From Anaerolineae bacterium (GTDB taxonomy: Bacteria > Chloroflexota > Anaerolineae > Promineifilales > Promineifilaceae), in NCBI GenBank assembly GCA_023382655.1, contig JAHDWK010000018.1, forward strand, positions 62,001-126,000: a stretch of DNA of 64,000 nucleotides, written 5' to 3'. Made by a program: the position numbers and the translations under genes. The notes under the pieces are model-generated. The model saw nothing but the letters and a program-made list of their open reading frames with translations, did not search any database and was not told the DNA's origin. Positions 28,462 to 38,253 of this stretch are shown here, piece by piece; the stretch's first letter is position 1; the number at the start of each line of letters is the position of its first letter.

Positions 28462-31400
28462 AAAGAGAACTCCTCATAATCGGCCAGTTCATCAACCGGC
28501 GCAGGTTCTTTAGACACCCAACGGGCAATTTCGACATGTTCCACCAGACTGGCTACGTCTGGGGTCTCAAATAACAGGCGCAGGGGCAGTTCCACCTGGA
28601 ACGCATCGCGGATACGGGACATCAATTGCGTACCGATGAGCGAGTGGCCACCCAGGGTGAAGAAGTTGTCATAGATGCCGACTTTTTCCAGGCGCAATAC
28701 CTCGGCCCAAATAGCGGTCATGGTGATTTCCGTATCGGTGCGCGGGGCCACATAGGGCTGGTCGTCCGGGCGCGCCTGATCCGGCAGTGGCAGTGCTTTG
28801 CGGTCAATTTTGCCACTGGGGGTCAGCGGCAGTTTTTCCAGGGGGATGAATATGGCCGGTATCATGTAGGCAGGTAATATTTCGGCCAGGTGAGCACGTA
28901 ATGGGGCGGTCTCCGGTGGCGAGTCAGTAGCGGCAACCACATAGGCGACCAGTTGTTTGTAACCCCGACCATCGTCCAGAGCTAACACGGCCGTTTCCGT
29001 CACACCAGGATGGGTAATAAGCGCCGCTTCAATCTCGCCCAACTCCACACGGAACCCCCGAATCTTCACCTGGTGGTCGCGCCGCCCCAGATATTCAATC
29101 TGCCCATCAGGGCGATACCGTGCCAGGTCGCCGGTGCGGTATAAACGCGCCCCTGGCTCGGCGCTAAAGGGATCGGGGATGAAGTGAACGGCCGTCAGCC
29201 GCGGTCGCTGCCAGTAACCGCGCCCCACGCCAATGCCACCAATATGCAGTTCGCCAGGCACACCTACCGGCGTCGGCTGCCCGTGTTCATCCAGGATATA
29301 AGTCTGTAAATTCCCAAAAGGACGGCCAATCGGCAGTTCCCGGCCATCGGGCGGGTATGTGGTCAGATCGCTGGCGGTGGCGGCGATGGTCGCCTCCGTT
29401 GGTCCATAGGTGTTGAGTAGCTGCGCCTGTTGGCCCACCGCTGTCTGCCAGAGGCGGAATGGTTCCGGGAGAGCGCGCTCGCCGCCGATAATCACCAGCC
29501 GCAGCGAAGCGGGTAAAGTCAATGATTCCGGGGACAGGATGGCGGCCAGTTCATGCCAGTAAGCGGTGGGCAGATCCAGGATGGTGATGCCCAACGCCTC
29601 ACACCGGTGCAGGAAATGGGCCACCGAACTGAGCATCTCTTTCTCCCGGAGTACCAGCGTAGCGCCGCTGGCAAGTGTGGTGAAAATCTCTTCCACGGCT
29701 ACATCAAAGCTGATGGAGGCGAATTGCAGCAATTTGTCTGCGGCAGTTAGACCGACCTTCTGATTGAGAACGCGCACATAGTTGACGACTGCCTGGTGGG
29801 AAATCATAACCCCCTTGGGTAGGCCGGTGGAACCGGAGGTGTAAATCAGATAAGCCAGATTGGTGGGGGACACGGCCGTATCCAGATTACTCTCCGCCTC
29901 TTGGGCAATGGCCGACCATTCCCGGCTCAGATTGAGCAATGGCAATCCACTAACCGGCAAGGGCAACTCTTCATCGGTAATCAACACCGCCGCCGCTGCA
30001 TCTTCCAAAATATAAGCCAGACGTTCAGCCGGATAGGCGGGGTCTAACGGAAGGTAAGCGCCACCCGCCTTGAGGATGCCTAACAAAGCCACCACCATGT
30101 CCGGCGAGCGTTCCATCAGCACCCCCACCCGGCTCTCCGGGCCAATGCCCAATCGTTGCAGGTAACGGGCCAACTGATTGGCGCGCCGGTTCAGTTCGGC
30201 GTAAGAGAGGCTGTGATCGCTGCCCTGCACGGCCGTTGCTTCTGGCGTGCGATTAACCTGAGCTTCTACCAGGTGGTGTAGGGCAGTGCAGATGGGTAGA
30301 GGAACGGCCGTGTCGTTCCACGCTATCAGCAGTTGTTCTTTTTCTACCTGGCTCAAGATAGACAGTTCGCTTATCGGCCGGTCAGGGTGGGCCGCCAGAT
30401 TTTGTAGAAGTTGTTGGAAATGGCCGATCAGACGTTCAGCCGTACTGGCATCAAAAAGGTCGGTGTTGTATTCCAGTGAACCGGTCAGGGCGACGGCCGT
30501 TTCCGTCAGCGCCAACGTCAGGTCAAATTTGGCGGTTTCGTTGGCTAACACCAGCGGCTCAAAACGCAGTCCAGGGATTGCCGGCGGCGCCGGTTTGGCG
30601 TTTTGCAGCGTAAACATCACCTGGAACAGCGGATGATGGCTCAAATCGCGTTCCGGCTGCAACTCTTCCACCAACTTTTCAAACGGTAATTCCTGGTAGG
30701 CATAGGCGCCCAGCGCCACCTCTTTGACCCGCGCCAATAACTGGCGGAAGCTGGGATTACCGCTCAAGTCGGTGTGGAAAACCAGGGTGTTGACAAAAAA
30801 GCCGATCAATCCCTCGGTCTCCACTTGATTGCGGTTGGCAATGGGGGAGCCGACGGTTATGTGGTTCTGGCCTGAGTAACGATGCAGCAATACCTGGAAT
30901 GCGGCCAGCAGCGTCATGAACAGAGTGCCCCCTTCCTGCTGGCTCAATTGCTGCCAGACTGCGGCTACATCTGCCGGTATGGTGAAGTCCAGAGTAGCAC
31001 CATGGGCCGTTTGCACCGCCGGGCGTGGGCGGTCGGTGGGCAGCTCCAGCCGCGCAGGCGCATCTTGTAGCTGCTGCCGCCAGTAATCCAGTTGGGTAGC
31101 CAATGTTTCGCCCTGTAACCATTCCCGCTGCCAGACGGCATAGTCGGCGTATTGGACGGGGAGAGGCGGCAGCGGCGACGGCCGTTCGGCCAGAAATGCC
31201 CGGTAAAGAGTGATGATCTCCTGCCCCAAAATATCCAGTGACCATTCGTCAGCCAGGATGTGGTGCAGGTTGAGAATGAGACCATATTCTTCATCTTCCA
31301 GGTGCATTAAGGTGGCGCGCAGCAGCGGCCCCTGGGTCAGGTCGAAGGGGCGACCTGCTTCTTGTGCCCCGGTTTGCTGCGCGGCGGCATCCCGTTCGGC

Positions 31401-34400
31401 CGCCGGTAGCTGGCGTAAATCTATGACCGGGATGGTGAGCGCCAATTCGGGCTGGACGATCTGGAGGGGACGGCCGTCTACGGCCTGGAACGTGGTGCGC
31501 AAAATCTCGTGGCGGCGCACCACCTCGTTCAAACTGCGTTCTAAAATGGCCACATCCAGCGTCCCTTTGATGATCATGGCAAAGGGCATGTTGTAAGAGG
31601 CGCTGCCGGGGTCAAGCTGCTCCAGGAACCACAACCGCTGCTGGGCAAAAGAGAGCGGCAGTTCACCGTCACGCGAGGCAGGTACAATGACGGGGATGGT
31701 GTTTTGGTGGACGGCCGTTTCCAGCGCCAAAGCCAGGCTGGCCACCGTCGCTGACTCAAACAACAGGCGCATGGGTAACTCAATCTGCAACGCCTGGCGC
31801 AGGCGTGCAATGATGCGCACCGCCAGCAGGGAGTGACCGCCCAGTTCAAAGAAATTATCAAAAGCGCCGACACGGGCTACACCCAGCACGTCCGCCCAAA
31901 TTTCGGCTACCTTTTCTTCCATGGCGGTACGCGGTGGAACGTAGGCAGCGGTTATTGGGGAGCGGTCGGCAGTGGGGACGGGTAGGGCGCGCCGGTCTAT
32001 CTTGCCGTTGGGTGTCTGGGGTAAGGTCGCCAGCGGCATCAGCACGGTGGGTACCATGTAGTCGGGTAAGCGGGATTGCAGATACGGCCGTATGGCTTCC
32101 AGCGCCAACGTCTGTTCCGGCTTAGCCACCAGATAAGCGACGAGTTGTTTGCCGCCCTGCTCATCCGGCTGGGCCATCACCACCACTTCGGCAATGGCCG
32201 GGTGCTGCGCCAACACCGCCTCAATCTCGCCCAACTCAATGCGATAACCACGTATTTTCACCTGATGGTCCCGCCGCCCCAGGAACTCCATCTGCCCATC
32301 ACGGCCGTAACGGGCCAGATCGCCCGTCTGGTACAGGCGTGCCCCCGGCTGCGGGCTGAACGGGTCGGGTACGTACTTCTCGGCCGTCAAACCGGGCCGG
32401 TTGAGATACCCCCGCGACACACCATCCCCACCCAGATACAACTCGCCGACCACGCCTAGCGGTACCGGCTGCATCTGCTCGTCCAGAATGTATGCCTGGG
32501 TGTTGGCAATCGGCCGGCCGATAGAAGGTTCACCAGCCTCATCACGTTCTACCAGTAACCACGTCGAGTAAGTGGTATCTTCCGAGGGGCCATAGAGGTT
32601 GTAGAGCCGGGCCACTTGCGGTTGGGTGTACACCTGCTGGGACAGCGCGCGGGTGAGCGGTTCTCCCGCCAGATTGACCGTCTGCACCGACGGCGGTAGC
32701 TGGCTGTGGGCCACCAGTTCGCGCATGGCCGAGGGCACGGTATTGACCAGGGTGACAAAATCACGGTCAGGCAACTCCGGCAGGTGCAGCGCATTCTGCG
32801 CCAGGATGACACTACCGCCACAACTGAGGGGGAGGAAGAGTTCAAAAACCGAGAGGTCAAAACAGATGGAAGTGGCGGCCAGCACCCCGGCCAGTTCCTC
32901 GTCTGAGAACAGTTCCCTGGCCCAGGCCAGCAGGGCCACGGCATTGGCATGGGTGATGGCCACGCCTTTGGGCTGGCCGGTGGAACCGGAGGTGTAGATG
33001 GTGTAAGCCAGGTTGTGGGGAGAAACGGCCGTGACCGGATCACCCGTCTCTGCTTCGTCCGGCCACTCCTGGCTGAGGTTGACAACTTTCACCCCGGCCA
33101 AATCCAGTGTGTCCAGGGGGAAGCGGAGGGCATCGTGGGTCAGCAGCACGGCCGTGTCTGCATCTTGCAAGATATAAGCCAGCCGTTCGGGGGGGTAAGC
33201 CGGGTCGAGGGGCACATACGCCCCGCCCGCCTTGAGCGTGGCCAGCAGCGCCACCACCATCTCCGGGCGGCGTTCCAGGAGGATGCCCACCCGTGATTCC
33301 GGGCCAACGCCCAGACTTTGCAGGTGATGGGCCAGTTGGTTGGCCTGCCCGTTGAGTTGAGTGTAGCTCCACTGCTCCTGCTCATAGCGTAGCGCGACGG
33401 CCTCTGGGGTACGGACGGCCTGTTGGGCAAAGAGCGTGTGAATGGTAACGGCCGTGTCGTAGGGCAGGGCGGTATTGTTCCAGTCGTGCAGCAGTTGGGT
33501 CTGTTCGGCCTGGCTCAGCAAGGGGATGTCCAGCAGGCGGGCGTCTGGGTTGGCGACGATGTGCTCGACCAGGGCGGTGAAGTGCTGTCCCATCTGCTCG
33601 ATGGTCGCCGCGTCGAACAAGTCGGTGTTGTATTCCAGTTCGCCCTTGTACCCCTGCCCGGTTTCTTCCAGGTAGAGGGTGAGATCGAAGCGGGCGCGAC
33701 GGCCGTCTACGGGCAATGGCTGCAATTGCACACCCGGCAGCCCAAAGTGGGTGGTTTCTTGCCGGTTGTGGAAGACAAACATCACCTGGAAGAAGGGAGA
33801 TGTGCTCAGGTTGCGTTCCGGTTGTAGTTCTTCCACCAGCTTCTCAAAAGGTAGTTCCTGATGGGCGTAAGCGGCCAGGGTGGTTTCCCGCACCCGCGCC
33901 AGCAGTTCGCGGAAAGTGGGGTTACCGCTTAAATCGGTGCGCAGCGCCAGGGTGTTGAGGAAAAAGCCGATCAGGTCTTCTACCTCGGCCTGGTTGCGGT
34001 TGGCAATGGGCGACCCCACGACCAGATCGTGCTGGCCGCTGTAACGCGCCAGCAGCGCCTTGAAGGCAGCCAGACAGGTGATAAACAAAGTCGTTCCCTC
34101 TTGCTGGCTGAGTGCCTGTAAGGGGGCGGCCAAAGCGCCGGGCAGCATAAAAGTCTGCATCGCGCCGCTGTAAGTTTGCATAGGCGGGCGCGGCCGGTCG
34201 GTGGGCAGTTCCAGCACGGGCGGCGCACCCGCCAGTTGGCCGCGCCAGTAGTCAAGCTGACTGTCCAGCATTTCCCCTTGCAGCCAGGTGCGCTGCCAGA
34301 CGGCGTAGTCGGCGTATTGCACGGGCAGTTCCGGCAGGGCGGCAGTCTGGCCTTTGAGGATTGCCTGATAAATGGTAGCCATCTCCCGCCCCAAAATGTC

Positions 34401-37400
34401 CATAGACCATTCGTCAAACACGATGTGGTCCAGGGTGAGCAGGAAGACGTAGTCGGCGGCAGCCAATTGCAGCAGCGTGCCCCGCAGCAGGGGGCCGGTG
34501 GTCAGGTCAAACGGCCGTTGCGCTTCCGCAGTGGCGCGTTGGCGTACTTCAATTTCCTGAGCGGTAGGGGAAAGATGTTGCAGGTCTATGAGTGGTAGGG
34601 GCACGGCCGTGGGCGGCAAAATCATCTGCACCGGTTCGTCAGTTCCCATCACAAACGCCGTGCGCAAGGCTTCGTGGCGGCGCACAATCTCGCTGAGCGT
34701 CCGCGCCAGCGCATCTACATCCAGCGCGCCGGTGATGCGCATGGCCAGGGGAATAGTGTAAATAGCGCTTTCCGGCTGGAGTTGGTAGAGGAACCACAAC
34801 CGCTGCTGGGCAAACGAGAGCGGCAGCGGTTCTTCTCTGGATAAAGGTCGGATGGGGGGCATTTCCAGCCCCGATTTTTCCTGGCGGCGAATGTCGGCAG
34901 CCAGTTCGGCAATGGTTGGTTTCTCAAAGAGGGCGCGGAGGGAGATGTCGGTTTGCAAAGCGCGGCGGATGTGGGCGATGATGCGAATGGCCAGCAGGGA
35001 ATGGCCGCCCAATGTGAAGAAATTGTCGTTGATGCCGATGGGCTTTACCGCCAACACCTCTTCCCAAATGGCCGCTATCTGTTTCTCGATGTCGTCTTGG
35101 GGAGGGATGAACTCTTCCTGGCGCTGGAACTGCACCAGCCCGGTATGGGCCAGGGCACGCCGGTCTACCTTGCCGCTGGGAGTCAGGGGCAACTCTTCCA
35201 GCAGGATAAAAGCCGCCGGGATCATGTAGGCGGGTAGTTTTTCTTGGGCAAAGTGGCGTAGTTCGGCAATTGCCAATTCGCCGGCCGGGACGATATAAGC
35301 AGCTAATTGATTGTGGCCGCCGGGGTCTGTATGCACCAGCACGATGGCGTCTTGCACAGCGGGATGTTGTACCAGGGTTGTTTCTATTTCGCCCGGCTCG
35401 ACACGGAAGCCGCGGATTTTGACCTGGTGGTCAATACGCCCCAGGAATTCCAGACGGCCGTCTGGCCGGTAACGCGCCAGATCGCCGGTGTGGTAGAGCC
35501 TGGCCCCTGGTTGGGTGCTGAAGGGATCGGGAGTGAATTTGACGGCCGTTAAGCCCGGACGATTCAAATAACCGCGTGTGACGCCGACGCCGCCAATACA
35601 CAGTTCGCCGGGCACGCCAATGGGCGCTAATTGCCCCTGCGGGTCCAACACGTAGGCATACAGGTTGGCTACCGGGCGACCGATAGGTAAATCGGCTGCC
35701 GGATCAGCATAGGCAGCAAATTGGCCCAGGTCAGACATGGTGGCCACGATGGTGGTTTCGGTGGGGCCGTAAGTGTTTAGTAATTGTACGCTCGTCCCCA
35801 CCAACTGCTGCCATGCCTGGAAACGTTCGGGCAGGGCGCGTTCGCCGCCAATGATGACCAAGCGCAAGCTGTCTGGCAAGGTGGTCGCTTCGTCGTCGGC
35901 TTCGGCTTTGAGGGCGGCCACGATTTCATGCCAATAGGCGGTGGGCAAGTCTAAAATGGTGATGCCCCACGCCTGGCACTGCGCCAGAAAATGGGGTACG
36001 GAATCCAGTTCGTTGGCGCGCAGCACCAGCGTGGCGCCGCTGATGAGGGTGGGGTAGATTTCTTCGGCGGCAGTGTCAAAGTTGAGTGTGGCAAATTGCA
36101 GCATCCGCTGGCCTGGCCCCAGGGCGAAACTGTGCTGGGCAACGTGGCTGTAGTTGGCCAGGGATTGGTGCGGCACCATGACCCCTTTAGGCTGACCGGT
36201 GGACCCGGAAGTGTAAATGACATAGGCCAGGTTGTGGGGCTGCACGGCCGTTGGCGGATTATTTTCTGCTTCCTGAGCAATGCGCGGCCAGTCGTTGGTC
36301 AGGTGGATGATGGTTGGTTGGTGGGCTAAGGCATCGGCCAGCGGCAGCGGTTGACCGCCGGTCAATAGTACCGAGACGGCGGCGTCTTGCAGCATGTAGG
36401 CCAGGCGGTCTGGCGGGTAGTCCGGGTCGAGCGGCAGGTAGGCCGCGCCCGCTTTCAAAATGCCCAATACGCCGATTATCATCTCCGGTGAACGTTCCAC
36501 CGAAAGGCCGACAATTTGCTCCGGGCCGACGCCCAGGCGTTGCAGGTGATGAGCCAACTGGTTGGCGCGCCGGTTGAGGGCGGCGTAGGTGTACGTTTGT
36601 TCACCGGCGATGAGGGCGATGGCTTCGGGCGTCTGGGCGACCTGGGCGGCAAACAGGTCGTGGATGCAGTGGTCCTGGGGGAAGGGCACGGCCGTGTCAT
36701 TCCAGGCGATCAGCTGTTGTTGTTCCGTTTCAGCCAGCAGCGGCAGGTGGGAAATAGCCTGTTCGCAATTAGCTACGATGCCACGCAGCAGTGTTTCCAG
36801 GTGTTGGGCCATACGCTCAATGGTTTCGGCGTCGAAGAGATCGGTGTTGTATTCCCAACAGCAGTTAACACCCTGCTCTTTCTTTTCCATGGAGAGGGTA
36901 ATGTCAAATTTGGCGCGTCCGGTCAGGGCATCCACACCGGTCATAGACGCTTCCAGGTCGGGTACCGATTGATTGGCGCTCATCCGTCCCCAATCCTGCC
37001 AGATAAACAGAATTTGGAATAAGGGATTGCGGCTGGGGTCGCGTTCAAAGGGAAGTTGCGTCACCAGGTAATCTATGGGCAAATCCTGGTGGGCAAATGC
37101 ACCCAGAGCAGTCTCGCGGGTTCGTTGCAACAGTTCGTGGTAGGTGGGGTCGCCAGAGAGGTCGGTGCGCAGCACCAGGGTGTTGAGGAAGAAACCAATG
37201 ATGTTTTCCAGTTCGGGCCGGTTGCGGTTGGCAATGGTGGAGCCGACGGTGATGTCTGTCTGGCCGGTGTAACGATGCAGCAAAACCTGGAAGGCGGCCA
37301 GGTATTTCATAAATTCGGTGACGCCCCGTTCCTGGCTGACCTTTTCCATCGCTTCTACCAAATCGAGCGATAAATAGGAATAGTAGGTGGTGCCATTGGT

Positions 37401-38195
37401 GGTGGCGATGGGGGGGCGGGGGCGGTCGGTGGGCATTTGTAAGGTGGTAAGCCCCTCTAGCTGCTGCCGCCAGTAGGCCAGGTCTTTGCCCTGAGTGGCG
37501 TTTTGCAATGTTTGTCGTTCCCAATGGGCAAAGTCGGCGTATTGCAGTGGCAGTTCAGGCAGAGTCAGTGATTGGCCTTCGGAGTATGCCTTGTAGAGCT
37601 TGCCCAGTTCGGACTTAAAAATGGTAATAGACCAGCCATCGCAGGCGATGTGGTGTTGGGTGAGGGAGATGATGACGTCGTCTGGAGCCAGCAGGATGAG
37701 CAGAGTACGCCAGGGGAATTCATGGGCCAGGTCAAACGGCCGTTGCCGTTCCGTCTCGACGACCCGGGTGGCCTGCGCCAGCCGTTCCGCTTCCGGCAGG
37801 TGGGTTAAATCTACCACGCGAAAGGCCAGGTCATCAGGCACGGGGGAGACGATTTGCACCGGTTGGTCGTCCATCACCTGGAAGGTGGTGCGCAAAATTT
37901 CATGGCGGCGCACCACTTCTTTGTAGGCGCGCAGCATGGCGTCCAGGTCTAGTTTGCCCTGGATACGGGAGGTGGCCGATTCGTTGTAGGTGGGGCTATC
38001 CGGCTCTAAGGCATAGAGGAACCACATGCGTTCCTGGGCAAAAGAAAGAGGGGCGGGGCCATTGTCTGGGCGGCGGGGGATGGCGCCAGAACTGCCGTTT
38101 TGTGGCAGTTCACCACGCAGTCGTTTTAAGAGGAGGGCCTGTTTTTCTGCGGAGAGACTTGCCCGTTTTTCCTGTAGAGCTTCTTTGGTAAACAT
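28458..38195 (-). CDS. NRPS, three modules (C-A-PCP-C-A-PCP-C-A-PCP)
   Basis: A 3245-residue synthetase. It begins with a short helical segment (MFTKEALQEKRASLSAEKQA) and a complete C domain (QHHIACDGWS ~185), so it must accept an acyl or peptidyl chain made elsewhere, plausibly by the PKS. A1 (YTSGSTGQPKG ~665) reads DTEDIGTIVK; PCP1 Ser ~1065. C2 has DHIVFDEWS, where the first His is Asp and the Gly is Glu, but the catalytic second His remains; A2 (~1745) reads DLFNNALTYK; PCP2 ~2122. C3 has HHILADEWS; A3 (~2788) reads DVEDIGTIAK; PCP3 ~3183. The acidic positions in A1 and A3 suggest basic amino acids (Lys/Orn/Dab-like), an inference from codes recalled unaided. There is no E or TE domain. 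The open frame begins at 38363, but homology starts at ATG 38195, whose ribosome-binding site is weak. It lies 58 bases after the FkbH gene and overlaps the next NRPS by 4. Confidence 0.97.
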   Translation of the reverse strand: MFTKEALQEKRASLSAEKQALLLKRLRGELPQNGSSGAIPRRPDNGPAPLSFAQERMWFLYALEPDSPTYNESATSRIQGKLDLDAMLRAYKEVVRRHEILRTTFQVMDDQPVQIVSPVPDDLAFRVVDLTHLPEAERLAQATRVVETERQRPFDLAHEFPWRTLLILLAPDDVIISLTQHHIACDGWSITIFKSELGKLYKAYSEGQSLTLPELPLQYADFAHWERQTLQNATQGKDLAYWRQQLEGLTTLQMPTDRPRPPIATTNGTTYYSYLSLDLVEAMEKVSQERGVTEFMKYLAAFQVLLHRYTGQTDITVGSTIANRNRPELENIIGFFLNTLVLRTDLSGDPTYHELLQRTRETALGAFAHQDLPIDYLVTQLPFERDPSRNPLFQILFIWQDWGRMSANQSVPDLEASMTGVDALTGRAKFDITLSMEKKEQGVNCCWEYNTDLFDAETIERMAQHLETLLRGIVANCEQAISHLPLLAETEQQQLIAWNDTAVPFPQDHCIHDLFAAQVAQTPEAIALIAGEQTYTYAALNRRANQLAHHLQRLGVGPEQIVGLSVERSPEMIIGVLGILKAGAAYLPLDPDYPPDRLAYMLQDAAVSVLLTGGQPLPLADALAHQPTIIHLTNDWPRIAQEAENNPPTAVQPHNLAYVIYTSGSTGQPKGVMVPHQSLANYSHVAQHSFALGPGQRMLQFATLNFDTAAEEIYPTLISGATLVLRANELDSVPHFLAQCQAWGITILDLPTAYWHEIVAALKAEADDEATTLPDSLRLVIIGGERALPERFQAWQQLVGTSVQLLNTYGPTETTIVATMSDLGQFAAYADPAADLPIGRPVANLYAYVLDPQGQLAPIGVPGELCIGGVGVTRGYLNRPGLTAVKFTPDPFSTQPGARLYHTGDLARYRPDGRLEFLGRIDHQVKIRGFRVEPGEIETTLVQHPAVQDAIVLVHTDPGGHNQLAAYIVPAGELAIAELRHFAQEKLPAYMIPAAFILLEELPLTPSGKVDRRALAHTGLVQFQRQEEFIPPQDDIEKQIAAIWEEVLAVKPIGINDNFFTLGGHSLLAIRIIAHIRRALQTDISLRALFEKPTIAELAADIRRQEKSGLEMPPIRPLSREEPLPLSFAQQRLWFLYQLQPESAIYTIPLAMRITGALDVDALARTLSEIVRRHEALRTAFVMGTDEPVQMILPPTAVPLPLIDLQHLSPTAQEIEVRQRATAEAQRPFDLTTGPLLRGTLLQLAAADYVFLLTLDHIVFDEWSMDILGREMATIYQAILKGQTAALPELPVQYADYAVWQRTWLQGEMLDSQLDYWRGQLAGAPPVLELPTDRPRPPMQTYSGAMQTFMLPGALAAPLQALSQQEGTTLFITCLAAFKALLARYSGQHDLVVGSPIANRNQAEVEDLIGFFLNTLALRTDLSGNPTFRELLARVRETTLAAYAHQELPFEKLVEELQPERNLSTSPFFQVMFVFHNRQETTHFGLPGVQLQPLPVDGRRARFDLTLYLEETGQGYKGELEYNTDLFDAATIEQMGQHFTALVEHIVANPDARLLDIPLLSQAEQTQLLHDWNNTALPYDTAVTIHTLFAQQAVRTPEAVALRYEQEQWSYTQLNGQANQLAHHLQSLGVGPESRVGILLERRPEMVVALLATLKAGGAYVPLDPAYPPERLAYILQDADTAVLLTHDALRFPLDTLDLAGVKVVNLSQEWPDEAETGDPVTAVSPHNLAYTIYTSGSTGQPKGVAITHANAVALLAWARELFSDEELAGVLAATSICFDLSVFELFLPLSCGGSVILAQNALHLPELPDRDFVTLVNTVPSAMRELVAHSQLPPSVQTVNLAGEPLTRALSQQVYTQPQVARLYNLYGPSEDTTYSTWLLVERDEAGEPSIGRPIANTQAYILDEQMQPVPLGVVGELYLGGDGVSRGYLNRPGLTAEKYVPDPFSPQPGARLYQTGDLARYGRDGQMEFLGRRDHQVKIRGYRIELGEIEAVLAQHPAIAEVVVMAQPDEQGGKQLVAYLVAKPEQTLALEAIRPYLQSRLPDYMVPTVLMPLATLPQTPNGKIDRRALPVPTADRSPITAAYVPPRTAMEEKVAEIWADVLGVARVGAFDNFFELGGHSLLAVRIIARLRQALQIELPMRLLFESATVASLALALETAVHQNTIPVIVPASRDGELPLSFAQQRLWFLEQLDPGSASYNMPFAMIIKGTLDVAILERSLNEVVRRHEILRTTFQAVDGRPLQIVQPELALTIPVIDLRQLPAAERDAAAQQTGAQEAGRPFDLTQGPLLRATLMHLEDEEYGLILNLHHILADEWSLDILGQEIITLYRAFLAERPSPLPPLPVQYADYAVWQREWLQGETLATQLDYWRQQLQDAPARLELPTDRPRPAVQTAHGATLDFTIPADVAAVWQQLSQQEGGTLFMTLLAAFQVLLHRYSGQNHITVGSPIANRNQVETEGLIGFFVNTLVFHTDLSGNPSFRQLLARVKEVALGAYAYQELPFEKLVEELQPERDLSHHPLFQVMFTLQNAKPAPPAIPGLRFEPLVLANETAKFDLTLALTETAVALTGSLEYNTDLFDASTAERLIGHFQQLLQNLAAHPDRPISELSILSQVEKEQLLIAWNDTAVPLPICTALHHLVEAQVNRTPEATAVQGSDHSLSYAELNRRANQLARYLQRLGIGPESRVGVLMERSPDMVVALLGILKAGGAYLPLDPAYPAERLAYILEDAAAAVLITDEELPLPVSGLPLLNLSREWSAIAQEAESNLDTAVSPTNLAYLIYTSGSTGLPKGVMISHQAVVNYVRVLNQKVGLTAADKLLQFASISFDVAVEEIFTTLASGATLVLREKEMLSSVAHFLHRCEALGITILDLPTAYWHELAAILSPESLTLPASLRLVIIGGERALPEPFRLWQTAVGQQAQLLNTYGPTEATIAATASDLTTYPPDGRELPIGRPFGNLQTYILDEHGQPTPVGVPGELHIGGIGVGRGYWQRPRLTAVHFIPDPFSAEPGARLYRTGDLARYRPDGQIEYLGRRDHQVKIRGFRVELGEIEAALITHPGVTETAVLALDDGRGYKQLVAYVVAATDSPPETAPLRAHLAEILPAYMIPAIFIPLEKLPLTPSGKIDRKALPLPDQARPDDQPYVAPRTDTEITMTAIWAEVLRLEKVGIYDNFFTLGGHSLIGTQLMSRIRDAFQVELPLRLLFETPDVASLVEHVEIARWVSKEPAPVDELADYEEFSL
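32188..33637. repeat. 1450-bp exact duplication, copy 2 (A domain of middle module)
   Basis: Partner of 22418-23867. It covers the A2 adenylation core of the three-module NRPS. The two copies predict the same substrate code, DLFNNALTYK. Confidence 0.9.
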
Positions 38196-38253
38196 GGGGA
38201 TCGCCCAGAGAGGCCGGGGGTTGCAAAGACCCGGCCCCTGAATAAATTGACAG

